Shown in pieces: positions 21,269 to 29,614 of a DNA stretch of 32,500 nucleotides. A model generated the notes under the pieces. It did not search any database. It saw only the letters and a list, made by a program, of their open reading frames with translations, and was not told the origin of the DNA. The stretch is from Neocallimastix lanati (nom. inval.) (taxonomy: Eukaryota; Neocallimastigomycota; Neocallimastigomycetes; Neocallimastigales; Neocallimastigaceae), in contig JACVTC010000076.1 of NCBI GenBank assembly GCA_016946835.1, positions 1-32,500 on the forward strand. The letters run 5' to 3'. Numbering within the stretch: position 1 is the first letter of the stretch; each line of letters starts with the position of its first letter. A program made the translations under genes and the position numbers.

Positions 21269-22345
21269 ATGTCTTTTTACAATAATGTATGGGCTGACAT
21301 TGCTCCAATGTCAGAAGTTAATAAATTAAGGTCTGACGCCCAAGTTACTGTATCCGAATTGGCTTCTTCTGTTAATGATAGTTTTTTATTAAAAGAAGAT
21401 TTTAATGAATATAACAAGGACTTACAAAAAAAACTTTATACACTTTACAAAGATAATAAAAATATTATTAATCAATTATCTAATTTAACAAAAATTTTAG
21501 ATGAAAAGTTAAATATAAATATTGCTACAAATGATATTCCTTCTACTAGTCAAACACAAGAGGATAATGTATCTACCACTACTAGACGTGATGATGACAA
21601 TGATGTTATTATGAGGAATGCTTTTTCAAACCGTTTACAACAAGTTCCTGAACCTGGATTTTTCTCTGGAGATACTAAAGAAACTGATCTATTCTGTCAA
21701 CTTTGTGAAGATACTTTTAAAACATATCCAAATTCAGAAGCTACAGAAGATATCAAAATTAACTTTATTAAATCCCGTTTGAGGGATGGCGCTCGTAATT
21801 GGTATCTAGCTACGTACAAGGATACTAACCCAAAAACTCTTTCTGAATTGACTACTGAATTAAGAAAAGCATTTTCCAACGTTGCAAGCAAAAAATTAGC
21901 TAAGATTCAATTAATAAAATTGAAACATAATTATGGGAAAATAAATGATTATATTGAACAATTTAGAACTCTTTCGAATGGTCTTGGATTCAGTGAAGAA
22001 GCCTTAGTTTTAATTTTTTATAATGGGTTACATTCAAAATTCCAAGAAGTAATTGAAGAAATGGAAGAATTCCCTGTTGATCTTGGTACTATTTATACTA
22101 AATGTATTTTACTTGAAAATACATTAAAAACAAAAAATCAAATAAAAACAAATAATGGTAATTCAAAACTTTTTAGAAGCAGTAATAATAAACATTCAAA
22201 ACACGTTAGTACCCATATTAATCATGATAAAAATTATAATTCTAATAACAATTATAATAACAAAAGTAATTATAATAATAATTACAATAATAACAATTAT
22301 AATAGTAATAAAACTAGTAGCAATAATAATAAAACAAAAAACTAA
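21269..22345 (+). CDS. Gypsy B Gag
   Basis: A 358-residue capsid precursor. The N-terminal 100 residues are charged and helical. The retrotransposon Gag core follows at about 130-285, with the family pattern FSGD...F......F and ARNWYLATY, then EQFRTL and LGFSEEALVLIFYNGL. The C-terminal 60 residues are an Asn-, Tyr- and Lys-rich tail without a CCHC zinc knuckle, so RNA binding probably relies on the basic tail. The ATG at 21269 lies 24 bases after the primer site. The stop TAA (22343-22345) directly follows the slippery sequence AAAAAAC. Pol is in the -1 frame, so this frame is read both as Gag alone and as the front of Gag-Pol. Confidence 0.92.
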   Translation: MSFYNNVWADIAPMSEVNKLRSDAQVTVSELASSVNDSFLLKEDFNEYNKDLQKKLYTLYKDNKNIINQLSNLTKILDEKLNINIATNDIPSTSQTQEDNVSTTTRRDDDNDVIMRNAFSNRLQQVPEPGFFSGDTKETDLFCQLCEDTFKTYPNSEATEDIKINFIKSRLRDGARNWYLATYKDTNPKTLSELTTELRKAFSNVASKKLAKIQLIKLKHNYGKINDYIEQFRTLSNGLGFSEEALVLIFYNGLHSKFQEVIEEMEEFPVDLGTIYTKCILLENTLKTKNQIKTNNGNSKLFRSSNNKHSKHVSTHINHDKNYNSNNNYNNKSNYNNNYNNNNYNSNKTSSNNNKTKN

Positions 22346-22369
22346 ACTATGGACTTCAACAGAAGTCCA
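22336..22369 (+). promoter_or_regulatory. Programmed -1 frameshift signal, gypsy B gag/pol
   Basis: The gag codons ACA AAA AAC TAA contain the slippery heptamer A AAA AAC (22336-22342). After 7 bases (22343-22349) comes a perfect hairpin: TGGACTTC (22350-22357), loop AACA, GAAGTCCA (22362-22369), 8 pairs. From the slip site the -1 frame is open through to the pol stop. Heptamer, spacer and stem all match the classic signal. Confidence 0.85.
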
Positions 22370-25300
22370 ATATAATAAAAAACACAAGAATTCTTCATTA
22401 TAATTTTCCTACATTTAATAATGTAGTAAATAAAAAATTACCTTCAACTTTCCTTTTATTTGATACATATATTCCAACAACATTTTCAAATAATATAAAA
22501 AATATTAAAAATGATAATAATAAATTAAAAACTGAATCGATGTTAGATTCAGGCTCCTTCTGTAATTTTATTACAGAAGAATTAGTAAAAACATTAAAAT
22601 TGAAAAAATATAATTTAAAATCAAAAATTTTAGTCAAAGGAATTTCTGGTGATACAACCCAGATAAAGAATTATGTTTGGCTAAAATTTCAAATCAAAAT
22701 TAATGAAAATAAAAGAGTTTATTTTAAAAATTTCAGAGAAAAATTTTTAATTTCGAATTGTATCCCAACAAAACTACTTTTTGGAAACCAATTTATGAGG
22801 AAGTTTAATATTCATTATGACTATGATAAAAACTTCCTATATTCTTATTTAAATTCTCACTTTTATAACAAAATTAATAAAAATACTAATAAAAATCCAC
22901 AATATTATTCTCGGTTTAATTCAGTGATAAAAAGATTTTTAAAAAATTATTTTTTAAAACATAAATTCATAAAAAAATTTAATTATACAAAAAATTCAAA
23001 AAATTTCAAAAATTTTAATCAAAATAAATTAAATTTTAAACTTAATAAATATAAAAAATTTCTTCATAAAAAATTTAATTTTTTAACCAATAAAATATTT
23101 TTTAAATTAAAAAACAATCACCAAAATAAAAAATATAAAATTAATAATAAATTTAACTATAATTATTTAATTTATTCATTTTTAACAAATAAAGAAAATT
23201 ATGAAGAAGATATTGAAGATATAAAAATCGAAAATATTCCGCTTCAATATCGAGATTTGGCTGTTGTATTTAGTAAGAAAGAAGCAGATAAACTACCGCC
23301 ACATCGTTTAACTGACTGTAAAATAGTTTTAGAAAAGGATGCTTCTCTTCATTACGGACCTATCTACCCATTATCTGAAGAAGAAAATAAAGTTTTAAAA
23401 GAATATATAGAAGAAAATTTAAAGAAGGGATTTATTAGACCTTCTGAATCTCCAGCTGGTTATCCTGTCTTATTTCAAAAAAAGAAAGATGGTTCTTTAA
23501 GATTGTGTGTGGATTACAAAAAGTTAAACGCTGTTACCATTAGAAATTCATATCCTCTTCCACTTATTAATGATATTATTGAAAAGGTTAAAGGTGCAAA
23601 ATATTTCACAAAATTAGATCTAAGATCTGCCTATAACCTAATTCGTATAAAAGAGGGGGATGAATATAAAACAGCTTTTCGAACTAAATATGGTCATTAC
23701 GAATATCTCGTAATGCCTTTTGGGTTGAAAAATGCCCCAGCCACTTTTCAATCATTTATTAATTCTGTACTCAGACCTTATTTGGAAAAAAGTGTTATTT
23801 TATATTTGGATGATATTTTAATTTATTCTGAGGATTTGGAAGAACATCACAAACAAGTAAGAAATGTATTACAAACTTTAATTAATAATAATTTATACGC
23901 AAAATTAGAAAAATGTGAATTCGATAAAGAAAAAGTTGAATTCCTAGGTTACATTTTATCTGGTGATGGTGTATCTACTGACCCAAAGAAAATTAAATCT
24001 ATAGAAGAGTGGCCAACTCCGAAAAATATTAAAGAGGTACAACGATTTTTAGGCTTATGTAATTACTATAGGAGATTTGTAAAAAATTTTGCAAAAATAG
24101 CTAAGCCTCTCCATAATTTAACAAGAAAAAATACAAAATTTATTTGGGATACAAATTGTGGAAATTCATTTAAATTATTAAAAAGTAAATTAACTACTTC
24201 TCCAGTACTGCATCACCCAGATGTAACTAAACCATTCATAGTAGAATGTGATGCAAGTAACTATGCTATAGGTGCTGTTTTATCTCAGAAAGATGAAAAT
24301 AATAAATTACATCCTGTTGCTTACTTTTCAAGAAGTTTACAAGGCTCCGAAATAAATTATACCATTACAGAAAAAGAGTTACTAGCTATTAGAGATTCTT
24401 TCTTAACTTGGCGACATCTTTTACTTGGTGCAAAACATAAAATTACTGTCTATACTGACCATAGAAATTTAATTTATACTTTAGGAGGAAAAGTTGGTAA
24501 TCAAAGACAGCATAGATGGCACTTATTCTTTCAGGAATATGATTTCCAACTTATATATAGACAAGGAACAAAAAATGGGAAACCAGATAGTCTTTCAAGA
24601 AGACCTGACTATATGAAGAATAACGAAGATATTAAACCAGAAAATATATTAGATATTAAAAATGTAAAAGAAGTTCCCTGTTTTATAGGAATTATGAGTA
24701 ATTTACTAGAAAAAATTATTGATGCTATTAAAGAAGATGCTACTGCTGAAGATATTAAATTATACTTTAGTGAAAACAATGTTAAAAATAATTATGCTTA
24801 TAAACCATTTAGGAAAATGGAAAGATTTAAAATAAAAGATAATATTATATTATATAACAATTTAATTTATATTCCTGAATCACTTAGATTAGAAATTTTA
24901 GAAAAATATCATGAAAAACCCGCTTCTGGACATCTTGGTATAAGAAGAACTTTAGAACTAATTACAAGAAACTTTTGGTGGCCAAAAATACATGAAGATG
25001 TTACAAGTTATGTTAATTCTTGTGAATGTTGTGCAAGAAACAAGGTTAATAGACATAGGAAATATGGTCTTTTACAACCTTTAGATACTCCCGATAGACC
25101 TTGGAAGTCTATCGAAATTGATTTCCTATGTGGTCTTCCTTATTCTAAAGGATACACCGTTATTATGGTAGTTGTTGATCGTTTCTCTAAGATGATACAT
25201 TTAATTCCATTTAAACAAATACCTGATGCCAAACAAACTGCCAAAACTTTCATTACAAATATATTTAAACTACACGGATTGCCTTGTGATTTGTATACAG

Positions 25301-26172
25301 ATAGAGGATCTCAATTTACAAGCGCTCTTTGGAAAGAAGTAATGGAATATTTAAACATTAAATCAAAAATCGCTACAACTGACCATCATGAAACAGTTGG
25401 TCAAGTTGAAAGATGTAATTCTTTTATTGAACAATATTTAAGAGCTTACTCAAGATCATATTATCATGATGATTGGATTGAATGGATTCACCTTGCTGAA
25501 TTTGTTTATAATAACTCCATTAATGAATCTACAAAAGAAACACCCTTCTTTATTAATTATGGGTTTCATCCATCTATGGATGAATTTTTCTTATTACCTG
25601 ATATTGATACTAATAATAAAATTATTAAGGACTTAAGTATGAACTTTAATCATATTAAAGATGTTTTATTAAGGTCAAAAGAACTATATAAAATACACGC
25701 AGATAAAAAGAGAATGCCACCTCCAATATTTAAAGAAAATGATTTAGTTTGGATACAAGCTCCTCCATCACTAAATATCGAAGATAGTTCAAAGTTAGCT
25801 CCTTGTAAATATGGACCATATAAAGTAATAGATGTTCTGAATAATCATAATTATAAAATAGATATTAAAAGGTCACCTTTTCCAAAACATCATCCTATAT
25901 TCCATGTTTCGGAGTTAGAACCTTTTATTCCAACGCCTCAAAAGTTTTTAAAAAGAAGAACTCATGATGAATCTGTTAATGATATAATTGAAATCTCAGG
26001 ATTTAGAACTAATTATAAAAAGAATCAATATGAATACAGAATCAGGTATAAATATAGAACTGCTTACAATTGGGTTCCTTCAGACGAAGTTGAAAATAAC
26101 CCCCGAAATCAAAATATTTATTTACAATATTTACAAAATGGAAGAAAACCTATTTCAATAGCTTATAACTAA
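22342..26172 (+). CDS. Gypsy B Pol (PR-RT-RH-IN with chromodomain), by -1 frameshift
   Basis: The frame is open from 22342; the first in-frame Met is at 22540, and residues below are counted from there. Protease begins LDSGS (Asp3). A 100-residue linker rich in Lys, Asn and Phe (about 105-210) precedes RT. RT motifs are RLCVDYKKLN and YLDD (422-425). RNase H shows CDAS (Asp571) and YTDHRNL. The HHCC zinc domain ends with Cys828/Cys831, and the integrase triad is Asp861, Asp921 and Glu957 with a 35-residue gap. A GPY module (YGPYKVIDVL) and HPIFHVSELEPF follow. The C-terminus (about 1146-1200, VNDIIEISGF to YNWVPSDEV) looks like a divergent chromodomain. Such domains direct chromovirus integration to marked chromatin. 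No frame breaks are seen and all catalytic residues checked are present. Translation by -1 frameshift is inferred from the signal at 22336. Confidence 0.93.
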   Translation, partial: LNYGLQQKSNIIKNTRILHYNFPTFNNVVNKKLPSTFLLFDTYIPTTFSNNIKNIKNDNNKLKTESMLDSGSFCNFITEELVKTLKLKKYNLKSKILVKGISGDTTQIKNYVWLKFQIKINENKRVYFKNFREKFLISNCIPTKLLFGNQFMRKFNIHYDYDKNFLYSYLNSHFYNKINKNTNKNPQYYSRFNSVIKRFLKNYFLKHKFIKKFNYTKNSKNFKNFNQNKLNFKLNKYKKFLHKKFNFLTNKIFFKLKNNHQNKKYKINNKFNYNYLIYSFLTNKENYEEDIEDIKIENIPLQYRDLAVVFSKKEADKLPPHRLTDCKIVLEKDASLHYGPIYPLSEEENKVLKEYIEENLKKGFIRPSESPAGYPVLFQKKKDGSLRLCVDYKKLNAVTIRNSYPLPLINDIIEKVKGAKYFTKLDLRSAYNLIRIKEGDEYKTAFRTKYGHYEYLVMPFGLKNAPATFQSFINSVLRPYLEKSVILYLDDILIYSEDLEEHHKQVRNVLQTLINNNLYAKLEKCEFDKEKVEFLGYILSGDGVSTDPKKIKSIEEWPTPKNIKEVQRFLGLCNYYRRFVKNFAKIAKPLHNLTRKNTKFIWDTNCGNSFKLLKSKLTTSPVLHHPDVTKPFIVECDASNYAIGAVLSQKDENNKLHPVAYFSRSLQGSEINYTITEKELLAIRDSFLTWRHLLLGAKHKITVYTDHRNLIYTLGGKVGNQRQHRWHLFFQEYDFQLIYRQGTKNGKPDSLSRRPDYMKNNEDIKPENILDIKNVKEVPCFIGIMSNLLEKIIDAIKEDATAEDIKLYFSENNVKNNYAYKPFRKMERFKIKDNIILYNNLIYIPESLRLEILEKYHEKPASGHLGIRRTLELITRNFWWPKIHEDVTSYVNSCECCARNKVNRHRKYGLLQPLDTPDRPWKSIEIDFLCGLPYSKGYTVIMVVVDRFSKMIHLIPFKQIPDAKQTAKTFITNIFKLHGLPCDLYTDRGSQFTSALWKEVMEYLNIKSKIATTDHHETVGQVERCNSFIEQYLRAYSRSYYHDDWIEWIHLAEFVYNNSINESTKETPFFINYGFHPSMDEFFLLPDIDTNNKIIKDLSMNFNHIKDVLLRSKELYKIHADKKRMPPPIFKENDLVWIQAPPSLNIEDSSKLAPCKYGPYKVIDVLNNHNYKIDIKRSPFPKHHPIFHVSELEPFIPTPQKFLKRRTHDESVNDIIEISGFRTNYKKNQYEYRIRYKYRTAYNWVPSDEVENNPRNQNIYLQYLQNGRKPISIAYN

Positions 26173-26193
26173 AATGATAATAATAATAATATT

Positions 26194-26253
<60 letters not shown>

Positions 26254-26785
26254 GAAATTTTATTTTTATTAATTTGTTTTTAAATTTTATTTTATTATTA
26301 TCAATTTTTCAGTCAAATTTCAATTTCAAAATTTCGAAATTTTTAAAATTCAAAAACATAGCTATGTTACACTTACATCTATCAATTTATAATCTAATTT
26401 TATTCATAAATTCATTAATTATTATAATTTTCAATTTTTAAAGTTAATGCATAAAATTAAAAAGTTAATTGAAATTAAAATTTCAAAATTTCAATTTCAA
26501 AAATTTTTAATCAAAAACATTTAAAAATGGTACCATCATATTCTTAAACATCAATTTTCATAATAAAATTTTAATTTTATTAAATTTTAGAGATTTCAAA
26601 ATTTCAATGAAATGGCCACTTATAAAGGGTTTCCTTTAAAAATTTAAAAGGACTCAAGTGACCTTCCTCTTTCATAAATTAAAAATTTTTAATTTAAGAA
26701 ATTCCAAAAAATTTTTTAACAAAAATTTAATCCTCCTTATCGTTACACAAAAATCGTCTTGAATCCGATTTTTATGGGAGGGCAT
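26173..26785 (+). other. 3' non-coding region of gypsy B
   Basis: No gene is present. It has a run of about 51 A (26199-26249), then AT-rich sequence with repeated AAATTTCAA-like motifs. A G-rich tract (GGGAGGG at 26776-26782) ends three bases before the 3' LTR and is the likely polypurine primer. Confidence 0.8.
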
Positions 26786-27521
26786 TGTTGAAATTATAAC
26801 TGAATTGAAATCTCAATTTCAGTTATTTACATTTCAATAGTTAACAAATATTATTTATTTAATTATAAATAATATATATATTTAAATAATTAATAATTAA
26901 TATAAATTCTTATTTAATATTTAAGGAATTATCTTAGGCCTAATAATTCTGAGAATATTAGTAAATAAGATTTATATTAATAATTTCAATTATCTACATA
27001 TGACGTCACATGTATTTATTTATATTATGTTTATATATATGTTTACATCATATATATTAACTACTATTTTTAATTATTCAAATTAATTATATAATTATAA
27101 ATTAAATTTATTTAGTTATATTAAATATTTTAAACATACCGATATTGTTATTATCTTAATATTTTATTAATATTCATATTACTATATTATTAATATCTTA
27201 TAATTAAATATTATTATTATGTAACTTACAAAGTATAAAAGAAAGATGTAAAAATCTATCTTTTATGTTCTTTGTAAGGTTATTGTACTTACAATAATTA
27301 TATACTAATAATTCAATAAATAAATATTTTCATAAATCCTTCAAAGAAATTATTATTTAAAATATTCTTAGATATTAAGTGTTTAAATAACTTAACTATT
27401 TATCTTATATTATTTTTATATTATTATTAATTAATTATTGTTGGATTATTAATATATAATTCAACATATTAACCTAGTAACGTTATTAATCATAAAACTA
27501 TTTTATATCTTAATTTTAACA
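26786..27521 (+). repeat. 3' LTR of gypsy B
   Basis: 736 bp partner of 20499-21234, followed by the duplicated target AATCC at 27522-27526. Confidence 0.95.
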
Positions 27522-27526
27522 AATCC

Positions 27527-28032
27527 TATAATAATATAGTGAAAAATAATTACAATATATAATATACTAAATCATTATATAAATAGATTAAAAATTAATT
27601 AGACAGCCAATAATATTCAAGATAAAATTAATTAATAAATTTAAAAGAAGAGAATGAAATAAAAGTTAAAGAGAGAGTTTTTCTTGTTGTTTTAAAAATT
27701 CTAATGGAGTAAAATAATAGTTTTAGAGAACTTATAGTTTAGTTTAAATAATTAAGTAATTGCTTATAGTTAAAGGATAAGAGTTGAATCCTACAATTAT
27801 AAGTAAAATTATTATTAAGATATTAATATAAATTGAATTATTAGAGATAGATAAAAATCATTATATTCAGAGGAATATAAATATAATTGTAATAATTTAT
27901 GTAAAATAAATAAATAAATAAAAACAAGATTTAAAAAGAAATAAATAAATTTTATTATTGGTGTAAATTATTATTTATTATCTTTGAGTTGGAATATATT
28001 ATTTTACAAATTCCCTATTTGCTCGACCTCGT
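27527..28032. other. Non-coding DNA between gypsy B and the gypsy C promoter
   Basis: No coding region is seen. Part of it should be the 5' LTR (U3) of gypsy C, but the start cannot be fixed because the 3' copy is outside the window. A TG start at 27962 (TGTAAATTATT) is one candidate. Confidence 0.5.
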
Positions 28033-28040
28033 TATAAATA
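28033..28040 (+). promoter_or_regulatory. Probable TATA box of gypsy C LTR
   Basis: TATAAATA, 49 bases before the primer site. It would leave a short R and U5 before the LTR end, probably near TATCA at 28069-28073. Confidence 0.45.
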
Positions 28041-28081
28041 GAAATCTGATACTTTATTACTTATATTGTATCATAAATTTT

Positions 28082-28097
28082 TGGTGGAGAATCCGGG
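28082..28097 (+). promoter_or_regulatory. Putative tRNA primer-binding site of gypsy C
   Basis: TGGTGGAGAATCCGGG begins with TGG, the complement of a tRNA CCA end, and would match a tRNA ending CCCGGATTCTCCACCA. It is a GC-rich patch in AT-rich DNA at the expected place. I cannot name the tRNA. The LTR end is not confirmed by a second copy. Confidence 0.55.
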
Positions 28098-28414
28098 CGA
28101 GCAAAATAAAATAATATGAAAACAATGAAAAGAAAATAATAATAATTAAATAATAGTTTGAATAATATTGATTTAATTTCTTTCTAATAAAACAAGCCTT
28201 TCAAAAAAAAAAAAAAAAAAAAAAAAATTTAGATTTTTTTTTTATTTTATTTTATATTATTTTATTTTTCTTTATTTTCTTTTTTTTAAAATTTTTTTTT
28301 TTACAAATAAAATACTTTATTAATCATATTATATAATATATCAATAATATAAAAATTTAATTACAAATATTCTACCTATTCTTAATTCTACATTTAACAA
28401 TTTACATTAACATT

Positions 28415-28420
<6 letters not shown>

Positions 28421-28445
<25 letters not shown>
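28421..28445 (+). repeat. Poly(A) run directly before the gypsy C gag ATG
   Basis: 25 A residues abut the start codon, which adds a 26th. The leader before it (28103-28420) is AT-rich without structure that I can support, apart from another A run at 28205-28227. Confidence 0.9.
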
Positions 28446-28446
<1 letters not shown>

Positions 28447-29591
28447 TGATTGATGCCGAAAAGTTACAAAGGGTTCTACCTCGCTTGAACTATTATGACA
28501 AAGACGTTGATACTTGGATTAGCGACTTAGCTAAAACCCTAGAATTATATGACATCGTCGAACCAAGAAAGATCTTCATTTGGGTATTAGAAGCCACAGA
28601 TGAAGATGTACATGGAGATTTGAATTCTCTTAAAGTGAAAAAGGGAAATGAAGTGAAATATCCTTCCCTCAAGCAAATTCAATCGTGCATCGAAGAATAC
28701 TTAAACATCACTGAAAATGATAAATGTTCTATTCTAAAGGATTTAAAAATTAGTAACAATGAAACAATAAAAAAATTTAATTATAGACATAAAAGATTAT
28801 ATCACAGGCTAAGCAGAGACCGTCAACAATTTGTCTCCGTAAAAGACTACATAAATGCAATAAAAACTCGAATGTATCCTTGCTCAAGAGTATTGGAGGC
28901 TGAATGTGAAACATTAAGCGAAGCTTACAAGGTAGCTGAGGTTGCAGAAGAAACAGAGAGAGAGATGAATACAGTTTCATTCAATGAAAATAATTATCAT
29001 AGTAATAATTTGATGATAACTCAGAATAACAGAGGTTTATCGATTATGAATCACCCATTCTATCAAGGATTTTTAGTAGGACAATCCCGTCGTCGTGGCA
29101 TCCAGAGATATTTTAATCCTAATTATAATAATTATAACACTTATGGATATAAAGATAATAATAATAATAGTCAATATTATAATAACTATAATAATTATTA
29201 TAATAATAAAAACCTCAATGGAAATACTTATAATAATGTAAATGGAATTAATAATAATACTAATTCAAAATATAACAGTCAAAATTTTAATAACTATAGA
29301 AACTATATGGAAAATAATAATCAATCTTACGGTAATAACAAACGAAATATTGCGGCCTTTACCCCTGGAAATAATCTCATGTCGATCACTAACTTAAATG
29401 GTGATAACAAAAATAATAATCAAATTAAGGAGGTTAATACTTCCAATTTTGGTAATAATTTAAATAAACGACTTATCTGTTTCCGTTGCTCACAACCGGG
29501 ACACAAATTTACGGATTGCCCCTATTCCTTTAAACAACTTGCAGAAATGGAAGAAAAAGCATCAAGTAGTACTAGCCATTTAAACCAATAA
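28446..29591 (+). CDS. Gypsy C Gag with zinc knuckle
   Basis: A 381-residue capsid and nucleocapsid precursor. Residues 1-185 are rich in charged helix-forming residues and resemble a retroelement Gag capsid region (WISDLAKTLELYD, KIFIWVLEA, FNYRHKRLYHRL). An Asn- and Tyr-rich low-complexity region follows at about 215-340. A CCHC zinc knuckle, CFRCSQPGHKFTDC, is at 345-358 and would bind the RNA genome. The ATG is the first after the 25-A run. The frame ends TTA AAC CAA TAA, where TTTAAAC is a -1 slippery site, so part of the ribosomes should continue into pol. No breaks are seen. Confidence 0.9.
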
Positions 29592-29614
29592 TTGGGAGAA
29601 GGATGACTCCCAGT
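29579..29614 (+). promoter_or_regulatory. Programmed -1 frameshift signal, gypsy C gag/pol
   Basis: The gag codons CAT TTA AAC CAA TAA carry the heptamer T TTA AAC (29579-29585). A 7-base spacer (29586-29592) leads to the stem TGGGAG (29593-29598) / CTCCCA (29607-29612), 6 perfect pairs. It extends to 8 with one T.G pair if 29591-29592 and 29613-29614 join. The -1 frame has a stop at 29573-29575, just before the slip site, and is open afterwards to the window end. An alternative is reinitiation at the ATG at 29603, 12 bases after the gag stop. Confidence 0.82.

Larger units (their letters stand above)
20499..27521 (+). mobile_element. Apparently intact Ty3/gypsy chromovirus element B
   Basis: A 7023-bp element with 736-bp LTRs at 20499-21234 and 26786-27521 and target duplication AATCC at 20494-20498 and 27522-27526. 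It has a putative self-primer site, gag (21269-22345), a -1 frameshift signal and pol ending at 26172. A 3' non-coding tail with a long A run and a G-rich polypurine tract precede the 3' LTR. The single LTR difference I see (T at about 20852, C at the matching site near 27139) implies a recent insertion. Only 54 bp of older DNA, including A's duplicated target, separate it from gypsy A. Confidence 0.95.

Noticed and set aside
22349-22375. Reinitiation at the ATG at 22349 as the way to make gypsy B Pol
   Set aside because: That ATG is in the gag frame and meets a stop after eight codons. The pol frame is reached only by a -1 shift or the distant ATG at 22540.
27735-27815. A tRNA-like stretch on the plus strand (ACTTATA/TATAAGT arms, GTTGAATCC)
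   Set aside because: The T-arm loop has the wrong size, five extra bases separate it from the acceptor arm, and there is no anticodon arm. Such pairings arise by chance in AT-rich DNA.
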